This document shows positions 32,427 to 40,348 of a stretch of 64,000 nt of DNA, piece after piece. Every line of letters starts with the position of its first letter. The stretch's first letter is position 1. The stretch lies in assembly GCF_043557345.1 (NCBI RefSeq), contig NZ_JBIFFV010000002.1, forward strand, positions 310,001-374,000, written 5' to 3'. Under the pieces are notes generated by a model, which saw nothing but the letters and a program-made list of their open reading frames with translations, searched no databases and had not been told where the DNA came from. The position numbers were made by a program, and so were the translations under genes. Source of the DNA: Sulfitobacter sp043557345. Its GTDB lineage: Bacteria > Pseudomonadota > Alphaproteobacteria > Rhodobacterales > Rhodobacteraceae.

Positions 32427-33098
32427 TTGAACAAGCCGGGTCTTATGCGACGCATCCTTTCTGCCCTCGCCCTTCTCCTCGCCCTCAACGCCGGACCTGT
32501 CTGGGCCGATCCGCAGACCTATGTGGTCGACCTAGGCGGGCGGCAGCTGGGGACTTTACAGTTCAACGGGCAAAGCCGGAACGCGGCCTTCCTGCTGTCG
32601 CTCGACAACGCGCCTTTCGGCATCAAGAACGGCAGCTTCAAGGCGGTCACCCAGTCAAGTGGAACCGCGGTCAGCTACCTTGGATCCAACCGGGGGAGCG
32701 AGACGCGCGATATTGCGATTGATCGGGCCGGGGGGCAGGTCACCTCGGTCAAGATCACCCCGGCGTCGGAAATGACGGAAATGTCGAAGGCCGGCGCGGT
32801 GCCTGCCGGTGTCCTCTTCCCGCCCGAGGTTTTCGCCGCGCTCGCCACCGGCAAAAGCTGCCCCGCGCCGCTGTCGCTCTACGATGGCCGCCGCGTGGTG
32901 CAGATCGCGACGCAAAGCAGCCGGGAAGAGGGGGCTTCGGTGGTCTGCGATATGTCCTACCGTGTCGTCATGGGGCCGGGCTATGTCTCGCCCTTTTATC
33001 TCAAATCCTTCGGGATGTCGCTTGTCTACACGGCGGGCACCCTTGCCAAAGCCTCACTAAGCGGGGGCGGTTTCAAGGTGCATCTGGTCCGGCAATAG
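32427..33098 (+). CDS. Exported protein of unknown function (DUF3108-like segment)
   Basis: The 223-residue protein has a signal peptide (MRRILSALALLLALNAGPVW, ending VWADP) and a soluble beta-rich body. GVLFPPEVFAALATGKSC and PLSLYDGRRVVQI are loosely reminiscent of DUF3108 proteins, but I am not certain. It should act in the periplasm. The start at 32427 is TTG behind AGGGACGG; an in-frame ATG at 32445 also gives a complete signal peptide. It follows the ftsH terminator and precedes a MOSC protein by 39 bp. Confidence 0.7.
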   Translation: MNKPGLMRRILSALALLLALNAGPVWADPQTYVVDLGGRQLGTLQFNGQSRNAAFLLSLDNAPFGIKNGSFKAVTQSSGTAVSYLGSNRGSETRDIAIDRAGGQVTSVKITPASEMTEMSKAGAVPAGVLFPPEVFAALATGKSCPAPLSLYDGRRVVQIATQSSREEGASVVCDMSYRVVMGPGYVSPFYLKSFGMSLVYTAGTLAKASLSGGGFKVHLVRQ

Positions 33099-33137
33099 GC
33101 ATAGGATGCCACAGCAAACCACGTCAAAGGACGCCCC

Positions 33138-33722
33138 ATGCCCGAACTGCGCAAGACAGACCATACCGCCCGGATCACTTGGTTGGGCATGGTCCCTCAG
33201 AACCGCGAAAACATCCGCTCGGTCGCGGTGGAGCAGGCTTTTGCGACATATGCGGGCTTCGAAGGTGATTTTCACGCAGGGCTGACCCGTCCGGCCTGCG
33301 TGCGCGTGCGCAACCTGCATGCCAAGGGCACAGAGATACGCAACACCCGCCAGCTCTCCATCCTCTCCGCCGAAGAGACGGCCGAGATCGCCGCCGCCAT
33401 CGACCTGCCCACGCTCGACCCGACCCTGCTGGGCGCTTCGATCATCCTGGAGGGGATCCCGGATTTCACCCTTGTCCCGCCGGGGTCGCGGCTGCAAAAC
33501 GCGCATGGCACCACCTTGGTCGTGGATATCGAGAACGGCCCCTGCAACCTCCCGGCCCGTGAGATTGAGGTGGAGGCCCCGGGCCATGGCAAAACCTTCA
33601 AAACCGCCGCCCAAGGCAAACGCGGCGTGACCGCATGGGTCGAGCGGGAGGGGCCGTTGAACCTTGGGGACGTGTTGCGGCTTTTCGTGCCGAACCAACC
33701 GGTCTGGCCGCATCTGGGCTAA
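33138..33722 (+). CDS. MOSC domain-containing protein
   Basis: The 194-residue protein resembles stand-alone MOSC domains, which handle sulfur or molybdenum cofactor chemistry. RNTRQLSILSAEE near 72-84 and NGPCNLPAREIE with the conserved Cys near 136 are the family landmarks. The first half is more diverged. It has no signal peptide. It is preceded by an exported unknown protein on the same strand and followed by fhs after a 111-bp gap. The substrate is unknown. Confidence 0.8.
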   Translation: MPELRKTDHTARITWLGMVPQNRENIRSVAVEQAFATYAGFEGDFHAGLTRPACVRVRNLHAKGTEIRNTRQLSILSAEETAEIAAAIDLPTLDPTLLGASIILEGIPDFTLVPPGSRLQNAHGTTLVVDIENGPCNLPAREIEVEAPGHGKTFKTAAQGKRGVTAWVEREGPLNLGDVLRLFVPNQPVWPHLG

Positions 33723-33833
33723 GCGCGCGCCGTTTCGCGAACTTTGAGTGTCGGAAACACGGCCCCCCGGCGGGGGCTTGTCGCGCTATGGCTAAAGGAT
33801 AAAGATCGCCACCAACGGCAACAGGGGATTCTC

Positions 33834-35510
33834 ATGGCTTTTAAAACCGACATTCAAATCGCCCGCGAAGCGGCGAAACGCCCTATTCAGGAGATCGGCG
33901 CGAAGCTGGGCATCTCAAGCGACGATCTGCTGCCCTATGGCCATGACAAGGCGAAGGTGAGCCAATCCTTTATCGACTCTGTGCAGGATCGTGCGAATGG
34001 CAAGCTGATCCTCGTTACCGCGATCAACCCAACCCCGGCGGGGGAGGGCAAGACCACCACCACCGTGGGGCTCGGCGACGGGCTGAACCGGATCGGCAAA
34101 AAGGCGGCGGTCTGCATCCGCGAAGCCTCGCTCGGGCCGAACTTTGGGATGAAGGGCGGGGCCGCGGGCGGCGGCTATGCTCAGGTGGTGCCGATGGAAG
34201 AGATGAACCTGCATTTCACCGGCGACTTCCATGCCATCACCAGCGCCCACAACCTGCTGGCGGCGATGATCGACAACCATATCTATTGGGGCAATGAGTT
34301 GGAGATTGACACCCGCCGGGTCACATGGCGCCGGGTGGTCGACATGAACGACCGCGCTCTGCGCCAGATCACCGCCTCCTTGGGTGGTGTGCCCAACGGT
34401 TTCCCGCGCGAGACGGGTTTCGACATCACCGTCGCTTCCGAGGTCATGGCGATCCTCTGTCTGGCCAAGAACCTCACCGATCTGCAAGAGCGCCTTGGCG
34501 CGATGATCGTCGCCTATCGCCGCGACCGCAGCCCGGTCTATGCCCGCGACATCAAGGCGGATGGGGCGATGACGGTACTCCTGAAGGACGCGATGCAGCC
34601 GAACCTCGTCCAGACGTTGGAGAACAACCCCGCCTTCGTGCACGGCGGGCCTTTCGCCAATATCGCCCACGGCTGCAACTCGGTCATCGCCACGACCACA
34701 GCGCTGAAACTGGCGGATTATGTGGTGACAGAGGCGGGCTTTGGCGCCGATCTCGGGGCCGAAAAATTCATGAACATCAAATGCCGCAAGGCAGGGCTCG
34801 CGCCTTCGGTGGTGGTCGTCGTCGCCACCGTGCGCGCGATGAAGATGAACGGCGGCGTGGCGAAAGCCGATCTCGGGACCGAGAATGTCGAGGCCGTGCA
34901 AACGGGCTGCGCCAACCTTGGCCGCCACATCGAAAACGTGAAATCCTTTGGCGTGCCCGTGGTGGTGGCGATCAACCATTTCGTCACCGATACCGACGCC
35001 GAAGTGGCGGCTGTGAAAGACTATGTCGCGGCCCAAGGGGCCGAGGCGATCCTGTCGCGCCACTGGGAGCTGGGCTCGGAAGGCTCCGCCGATCTGGCCA
35101 CCCGCGTGGCCGAGATCGCCGATGGCGATCACGCGAATTTCGCCCCGCTCTACGCCGACGAGATGCCGCTGTTCGAAAAGATCGAGACCATCGCCAAACG
35201 CGTCTACCGCGCCGATGAGGTGCTGGCCGACCAAAAGGTGCGCAACCAGTTGAAGGATTGGGAGGCGCAGGGCTACGGCACTCTACCGGTCTGCATGGCC
35301 AAGACCCAGTACAGTTTCTCGACCGATCCCGACCTGCGCGGCGCGCCCACGGGTTTCAGCGTCCCCATCCGCGAGGTGCGGCTCTCGGCGGGGGCGGGTT
35401 TCGTCGTCGTCATCTGCGGTGAAATCATGACCATGCCGGGCCTGCCGCGGGTGCCTTCAGCCGAGGCAATCAAGCTCAATGCCGATGGCGATGTGGAGGG
35501 ATTGTTCTAA
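33834..35510 (+). CDS. fhs: Formate-tetrahydrofolate ligase
   Basis: The 558-residue enzyme makes 10-formyl-THF from formate, THF and ATP. The ATP-binding TPAGEGKTTTTVGLGDGL is at about 64-81, with ASLGPNFGMKGGAAGGGY and the NPAFVHGGPFANIAHG segment further on. Length fits the family (about 555-560). The start at 33834 follows CAGGGG and gives MAFKTDIQIAREA; an upstream in-frame ATG at 33744 is unlikely. folD follows within 75 bp, so the two genes form the one-carbon branch linking formate to methylene-THF. Confidence 0.96.
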   Translation: MAFKTDIQIAREAAKRPIQEIGAKLGISSDDLLPYGHDKAKVSQSFIDSVQDRANGKLILVTAINPTPAGEGKTTTTVGLGDGLNRIGKKAAVCIREASLGPNFGMKGGAAGGGYAQVVPMEEMNLHFTGDFHAITSAHNLLAAMIDNHIYWGNELEIDTRRVTWRRVVDMNDRALRQITASLGGVPNGFPRETGFDITVASEVMAILCLAKNLTDLQERLGAMIVAYRRDRSPVYARDIKADGAMTVLLKDAMQPNLVQTLENNPAFVHGGPFANIAHGCNSVIATTTALKLADYVVTEAGFGADLGAEKFMNIKCRKAGLAPSVVVVVATVRAMKMNGGVAKADLGTENVEAVQTGCANLGRHIENVKSFGVPVVVAINHFVTDTDAEVAAVKDYVAAQGAEAILSRHWELGSEGSADLATRVAEIADGDHANFAPLYADEMPLFEKIETIAKRVYRADEVLADQKVRNQLKDWEAQGYGTLPVCMAKTQYSFSTDPDLRGAPTGFSVPIREVRLSAGAGFVVVICGEIMTMPGLPRVPSAEAIKLNADGDVEGLF

Positions 35511-35584
35511 GGCGGGTTGCAATGCCCCGCCGTCGCGGTGATGTAGAGCGTGTTCAACCTTTAGCGAGCGAAAGTGAGACGGAT

Positions 35585-36475
35585 ATGGCAGCGACAATCA
35601 TCGATGGCAAAGCCTTTGCAGCAACGGTGCGTGAGAAAGTCGCGGGCCATGTCGACCGGCTGAAGACGGATCACGGCGTCACCCCCGGCCTCGCCGTGGT
35701 GCTGGTCGGCGAAGACCCGGCAAGCCAAGTCTACGTCCGCTCCAAGGGCAAGATGACCCGCGAAGTCGGCATGAAATCGGTCGAACACAAGCTGCCCGCG
35801 ACCGTCGATCAGGGCGAGTTGCTCAAGCTGATCGACGCATTGAACAACGACCCCGAGATCCACGGCATCCTCGTGCAACTGCCGCTGCCGGATCATCTGG
35901 ACGAAACCCGCGTGGTCAACGCCGTCTCGCCCGCCAAGGACGTGGACGGATTTCACATCTCCAACGTCGGCCTGCTGGGCACGGGGCAGAAAAGCATGGT
36001 GCCCTGCACCCCGCTGGGCTGCCTGATGATGCTGCGGGACCACCATGGCGATCTGACGGGCATGAAAGCGGTGGTCATTGGCCGTTCCAACATCGTCGGC
36101 AAACCGATGGCGCAGCTGCTCTTGGGCGATAGCTGCACCGTGACTATCGCGCATAGCCGCACCCGCGATCTGCCCGAAGTGGTGCGCCGTGCCGATATCG
36201 TGGTCGCTGCCGTTGGCCGCCCCGAGATGGTGCCCGGCGATTGGATCAAAGAGGGTGCCACGGTGATCGACGTGGGCATCAACCGGATCGAGATCGGCGA
36301 GAAGACCAAACTGGTCGGCGACGTGGATTTCGACAGCGCCAGCGAGCGTGCAGGGGCCATCACCCCCGTGCCCGGCGGGGTCGGGCCGATGACCATCGCC
36401 TGCCTGCTGGCCAATACGGTCACCGCCTGCTGCCGCGCCAACGGGTTGGCAGAACCCGAAGGGCTGACCGCCTAA
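35585..36475 (+). CDS. folD: Methylene-THF dehydrogenase/methenyl-THF cyclohydrolase FolD
   Basis: The 296-residue bifunctional enzyme interconverts 10-formyl-, methenyl- and methylene-THF. YVRSKGKMTREVG contains the catalytic Lys region, VQLPLPDHLD is the active-site loop and VIGRSNIVGKPMAQLL binds NADP. Near the C-terminus, TPVPGGVGPMTIACLLANT is the FolD signature. I chose ATG 35585 (MAATIIDGKAFA) by family alignment, although the ribosome site is weak. It is coupled with fhs, and its stop overlaps the convergent thioesterase gene by 4 bp. Confidence 0.96.
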   Translation: MAATIIDGKAFAATVREKVAGHVDRLKTDHGVTPGLAVVLVGEDPASQVYVRSKGKMTREVGMKSVEHKLPATVDQGELLKLIDALNNDPEIHGILVQLPLPDHLDETRVVNAVSPAKDVDGFHISNVGLLGTGQKSMVPCTPLGCLMMLRDHHGDLTGMKAVVIGRSNIVGKPMAQLLLGDSCTVTIAHSRTRDLPEVVRRADIVVAAVGRPEMVPGDWIKEGATVIDVGINRIEIGEKTKLVGDVDFDSASERAGAITPVPGGVGPMTIACLLANTVTACCRANGLAEPEGLTA

Positions 36476-36897
36476 GCGCCCGGCACAGGCACGATGGTGC
36501 CCTGCAGGATGGCGATGAGCTTGGCCGCGCCGTCCGTTTCCGCATGCACCTCTGCCGTGACCACACAAAGCCGCCGGCCCGGTTTCATCACCCGGCCCGT
36601 GGCAATCAGCCGGTCCCCCCGGGCGGGCGCCAGAAGGTTGATCTTGATCTCCGAAGTCACGACATCGACCTCTGGCGGCAACATGCTCAAGGCTGCATAG
36701 CCCGCCGCGGAATCGCCGATGGAGAAGGTCAGCCCCGCATGGCCAAAACCCTGCTGCTGCATCGCGCCGGGCAGGACCGGCGCCGCGAGTTTGACCAGAC
36801 CCGACTGCACTTCGATGACCTCGGCCCCCAAGGTCTGCATCATGGTCTGCTTGGCAAAACTCTCCCGCACCCGGCGTTCAATCTGATCATCCATCAT
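36472..36897 (-). CDS. PaaI-type hotdog thioesterase
   Basis: The 141-residue single hotdog domain has the PaaI/4HBT layout, with QQQGFGHAGLTFSIGDSAAG carrying the HAG-type active-site loop and residues around EVDVVTSEIKINLLAPARG forming the central strand. It probably hydrolyses an acyl-CoA, substrate unknown. The start overlaps the pdeM stop in an ATGA, so it is cotranscribed with the DNA-damage nuclease gene and would share its LexA-type control, an odd pairing. It converges with folD. Confidence 0.82.
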   Translation of the reverse strand: MMDDQIERRVRESFAKQTMMQTLGAEVIEVQSGLVKLAAPVLPGAMQQQGFGHAGLTFSIGDSAAGYAALSMLPPEVDVVTSEIKINLLAPARGDRLIATGRVMKPGRRLCVVTAEVHAETDGAAKLIAILQGTIVPVPGA

Positions 36898-37565
36898 CGC
36901 TTCTTTCCGGGCATGGGGATCGCCACAGGTTGCGGCCCCGTCAGCACCGCACAGGCCTCTGGCCCCATTAAATCACAAAGCACCCGCGACTGGCTGCGCA
37001 GCCCGCCGGTATAGGTGCCATATGCAGGCAGGATCAGCCGCTTGCTGTCAAACAAAAACGCCGGACGCGAGATGCTGCGGCCCCGCGCGCGGATCGATGC
37101 CTTGGGGTGATAATGCCCCGACACCTCGCCGCAGGCCCGCTTGGCCGCGATATGCCGAAAAGTCAGCGGGCCGAGCGCCAGTTCCCCCAAATGGGTACCA
37201 CCCAGCCCAACGGGGCCCGGATCATGATTGCCCTCAATCCAATCCCATCGCCGCCCGGCCTGCAAGCCAAGGATCCACAACCGCTCTTCCTCTGGCAGCG
37301 CCTGTGCCGCGCCGAGGTCGTCGAAACTATCGCCAAGGCAGATCACATGCCGCGCCTGCGTGAATGACAGGTCGGCCGCCAACCGGTTCAACGTGTCGCG
37401 CGTCTCATAAGGCGGCAGCGCCGACCCGCCGCGCCGCGCGATCCGTTCCGACTTGCCCAAGTGAAGGTCGCTCACGCAGAGCAAATCCCTTTCGCGCCAC
37501 CAAAGCGCGCCAGAGCCAAGCGCGCTCAGCCCGGCCCCGGCGAATGAAAACTCAAGTCCGTTCAT
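36894..37565 (-). CDS. pdeM: Ligase-associated DNA damage response endonuclease PdeM
   Basis: The 223-residue calcineurin-like metallophosphoesterase has VSDLHLGKSERI, LGDSFDD, GNHDPG and SGHYHPK, the metal-binding motifs in order. It belongs to the small nuclease class encoded with an Lhr-like helicase and, elsewhere, an ATP-dependent ligase and an exonuclease. I set the start at 37565 (MNGLEFSFAGAG); an open upstream extension has no family support. A perfect LexA-type box covers the start codon. The helicase gene lies 285 bp upstream on the same strand. The ligase and exonuclease genes are not in this window. Confidence 0.88.
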   Translation of the reverse strand: MNGLEFSFAGAGLSALGSGALWWRERDLLCVSDLHLGKSERIARRGGSALPPYETRDTLNRLAADLSFTQARHVICLGDSFDDLGAAQALPEEERLWILGLQAGRRWDWIEGNHDPGPVGLGGTHLGELALGPLTFRHIAAKRACGEVSGHYHPKASIRARGRSISRPAFLFDSKRLILPAYGTYTGGLRSQSRVLCDLMGPEACAVLTGPQPVAIPMPGKKR

Positions 37566-37574
37566 CCTTTGTTC
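37560..37574. promoter_or_regulatory. LexA (SOS) box at the pdeM start
   Basis: GTTC-ATCCTTT-GTTC is an exact match to the alphaproteobacterial LexA consensus GTTC-N7-GTTC with an AT-rich spacer. It overlaps the pdeM start codon (37563-37565), so LexA would block initiation or elongation at the gene. The DNA-repair role of pdeM makes SOS control plausible. Confidence 0.65.
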
Positions 37575-37806
37575 ATCTGAGATCGCCGCTGATTTGGCAA
37601 GGGCCAAACGCGAAGGTAGCGCAGACGGAAAGGTCAGTGCAGAGGTATTTAAGAAAGGATGAATTGCAGAAAGCGCGCCCCGCGATCGGGTGGTCACCGG
37701 ACCGGAGACGCGCCTTCATCCTTTGCGGTCATCGGCTCCTCAGCCTGTACCGCGAGAGGAAGATGCGCCACCTTGGTTAAAGAACCCTTAATCATCTTCA
37801 TCCTTT
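37561..37806. repeat. Four copies of the 10-mer TTCATCCTTT/AAAGGATGAA
   Basis: The 10-mer occurs at 37561-37570 (plus), 37654-37663 (inverted), 37715-37724 (plus) and 37797-37806 (plus) within the 285-bp gap between pdeM and the helicase gene. The first copy is the core of the LexA box. Spacings are irregular. Four copies of an exact 10-mer in so short a stretch are not expected by chance. Confidence 0.75.
37777..37791. promoter_or_regulatory. CtrA-type site (TTAA-N7-TTAA)
   Basis: TTAA-AGAACCC-TTAA is an exact match to the CtrA consensus of alphaproteobacteria. It lies about 210 bp upstream of the pdeM start and 60 bp after the helicase stop. In Rhodobacterales CtrA is known to act on motility, competence and some DNA-repair genes; a role here is inferred. 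Confidence 0.4.
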
Positions 37807-37850
37807 TTCAAATACCTTGCAGAACCTCTCTGCCCGCGAAACGCCAATGT

Positions 37851-40304
37851 TCAACGACCGTCCCGCCAGAGTGGCTGACCCGACGGCGGCGGGGTGAGTT
37901 GCGCGAGGCCTGAGGCCTCCATCAAACGTTCCGCCTCTTCCGCCAACAGGCGATCCTGCCCCGCGCCTTCGACCGGCACCCGGCCCATTTCGAGAAACAG
38001 CGGCGCGGCCAGGGGGCTGACGCGGGAGAGCTTGCGGTGGGTGATCCGCCCGGCTATCCGCCCGAGCATTTCTTCGATCCTGCCGAAATCCACCAACCCG
38101 CTCAGCGCTTCTTCTCGGGTGATGTCGAGCATCAGGTGATCCGGGTCATAACGTTGCAGCGTATCGTAGAGGATGTCGCTGGAGAAGGTCGTTTGCCGTC
38201 CGGATTTCCGCGCCTGCGGGCTGTTGCGCTCGATCAGCCCGGCGATGGTGGCGGCGGCGCGGAAGGTGCGTTTCATCACGGCGTTGCCGGCGAGCCAACT
38301 GTCGAGCCCCTCGTGCAGCACCGTCGGATCGAGCAGCGGCGCCGGATCGTCGACGGGGGAGAGCCCCCAGATCAGCGTGGCATAGTCTGTCGCCACGAAG
38401 CCCAGGGGCCGAAGGCCGAGGTCCTCCATGCGTTTGGTGAGCAGAAGGCCGAGCGTTTGCTGGCCGTTGCGTCCGGCGAAGCCGTAGAACACCGTCTGTT
38501 CGGCAAAGTCATGGGGGAAGCTTTCCACCAGCAGCGTGCCGGGCTGCGGCAATTGGCTGACCTCGCGTTGCAGGCTGAGCCATTCGGCGGTGTGGGGCGG
38601 CAGTTCGGGCCAGCTGTCTTGGGTGAACATTTGTTGCACGCGGGCCGAGAGTTGGGTGGAGGTGGCGAATTTCGTGCCGCCGAAAGTGGCCACTTTCGGC
38701 TTTTTGGCGGCGTTGCGGCTGACCTCGACCACGGTTTCGCGCAGCCCTTCGTAGCGCACGATTTGCCCGCCGATCAGAAAGGTGTCGCCCTTGGTGAGCG
38801 TGGCGGCAAAGCCTTCTTCGATCTCACCCAGGGGCTTTCCGCCGCGGTTGCGTTTCATACGGACCTTCAGTTTGTCGGTGTCCTGAATGGTGCCGATGTT
38901 CATGCGGATGCGTTGCGCGGCGCGGGGGTCACGCAGTTGCCATTGCCCGTCGGGGCGTTGCAGGAGCCTTTGCCAGCGGTCGTAGGCGCGCAGCGCATAG
39001 CCCCCCGTGGCGCAGAAATCGAGGCAGGCGTCGAAGGCGGCGCGGGAGAGGTTGGCATAGGCCCCGGCGGTGCGGATCTCTGCAAAGAGCGCCTCGGCGT
39101 CGAAGGGGCCAGCGCAGGCGGTGATGAGGATGTGTTGGCAGAGCACGTCGCGCGGGCCATCCCCCCGTGGGTCGCCGTCGAGCGCGCCTTCAAGCACCGC
39201 CTCCAACGCCGCCACGCATTCGACCACCTCGAAGCGATTGGCGGGGACGAGAAGCGCCTTCGAGGGCGCGTTGTAGCGGTGGTTGGCGCGGCCGATCCGC
39301 TGGACTAGACGTTTCACGTTCTTGGGCGCGCCGATCTGGATGATGAGGTCCACATCGCCCCAGTCGATCCCCAAATCCAGCGTGCCGGTGCAGACGATGG
39401 CGCGCAGATCGCCGCGCACCATCGCCGCCTCGACCTTCTCGCGCTGCGCGCGGTCGAGGCTGCCGTGGTGGATGGCGATGGGCAAAGCGTCCTCGTTGGC
39501 GAGCCAGAGCTTATGGAAGAAGATCTCGGCCTGCGCGCGGGTGTTGTGGAAAATCAGCGTCGTCTTGTGTTGGCGCAGCTGTTCGAGGACCGCGGGGATC
39601 GCATAGGCGGCGCCGCCGCCGGCCCAGGGTGGGGCTTCGTCGGTGCGCAGCATCTGGATGTCGGGGGCGGGGCCGGGATCGGCCATGAGCACCTCGCAGG
39701 GGTCGGGGTGGCGCGCCATCAGGTGGGCGATGGCGGCAGGGTCTTCCACGGTGGCCGAGAGACCGACGCGCTTGAGGTCCGGGCAGAGCGCCTGCAACCG
39801 GGTGAGCGCCAGCATCAGCTGGTCGCCGCGTTTGCTTTCGGCCAGCGCGTGGATCTCGTCGATCACCACCCGTTTGAGGCCGCGAAAGGTGCGCGCGGCG
39901 TCCTCGTAGGAGGTCAGCAGGGCGAGGCTCTCGGGCGTGGTCAGCAGGACGTGCGGCGGGTCGGCGCGCTGGCGGCGGCGGCGCGACTGCGAGGTGTCGC
40001 CGGTGCGGTCCTCGATGCGGATCGGCAGGCGCATCTCCTCGACCGGGCGGGTGAGGTTGCGCTTGATGTCTGCCGCGAGCGCCTTCAGCGGCGAGATGTA
40101 GAGCGTGTGCATCCCCTCGTGATCATGCTCGGCCAGATCGACGAGGGTGGGCAGGAAACCGGCCAGCGTTTTACCCCCGCCCGTGGGGGCGATGAGCAGC
40201 AGGGCGGGAGCCTCGGCACGGTCCAGCATCTCTTGCTGGTGCGGGTGCAGGGACCAGCCGTTCTGGGCGAACCAATCGGCGAATTTGGGGGGTAGGGCGC
40301 GCAT
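37851..40304 (-). CDS. Ligase-associated DNA damage response DEXH-box helicase (Lhr-like)
   Basis: The 817-residue SF2 helicase has Walker A APTGGGKTLAGFLP at about 39-52, TPESLALL, the DEIHALAESKRG motif II, and GRANHRYNAPSKALLVP in motif VI position, followed by the long Lhr-type C-terminal region. These proteins unwind DNA with 3'-5' polarity and are genetically linked to pdeM. The start at 40304 (MRALPPKFADWF) matches family N-termini. It ends 285 bp before pdeM on the same strand. That gap is full of regulatory-looking motifs, so pdeM is probably transcribed separately. Confidence 0.9.
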   Translation of the reverse strand: MRALPPKFADWFAQNGWSLHPHQQEMLDRAEAPALLLIAPTGGGKTLAGFLPTLVDLAEHDHEGMHTLYISPLKALAADIKRNLTRPVEEMRLPIRIEDRTGDTSQSRRRRQRADPPHVLLTTPESLALLTSYEDAARTFRGLKRVVIDEIHALAESKRGDQLMLALTRLQALCPDLKRVGLSATVEDPAAIAHLMARHPDPCEVLMADPGPAPDIQMLRTDEAPPWAGGGAAYAIPAVLEQLRQHKTTLIFHNTRAQAEIFFHKLWLANEDALPIAIHHGSLDRAQREKVEAAMVRGDLRAIVCTGTLDLGIDWGDVDLIIQIGAPKNVKRLVQRIGRANHRYNAPSKALLVPANRFEVVECVAALEAVLEGALDGDPRGDGPRDVLCQHILITACAGPFDAEALFAEIRTAGAYANLSRAAFDACLDFCATGGYALRAYDRWQRLLQRPDGQWQLRDPRAAQRIRMNIGTIQDTDKLKVRMKRNRGGKPLGEIEEGFAATLTKGDTFLIGGQIVRYEGLRETVVEVSRNAAKKPKVATFGGTKFATSTQLSARVQQMFTQDSWPELPPHTAEWLSLQREVSQLPQPGTLLVESFPHDFAEQTVFYGFAGRNGQQTLGLLLTKRMEDLGLRPLGFVATDYATLIWGLSPVDDPAPLLDPTVLHEGLDSWLAGNAVMKRTFRAAATIAGLIERNSPQARKSGRQTTFSSDILYDTLQRYDPDHLMLDITREEALSGLVDFGRIEEMLGRIAGRITHRKLSRVSPLAAPLFLEMGRVPVEGAGQDRLLAEEAERLMEASGLAQLTPPPSGQPLWRDGR

Positions 40305-40348
40305 GCACCCAATGTAGTATCGGCAGAGCGCGGTGCCAGCGGCGGCGG

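Noticed and set aside
37849..37863. GTTC-N7-GTCC at the end of the helicase gene as another LexA box
   Set aside because: One mismatch and it overlaps the stop codon of the helicase gene, so it is probably chance.
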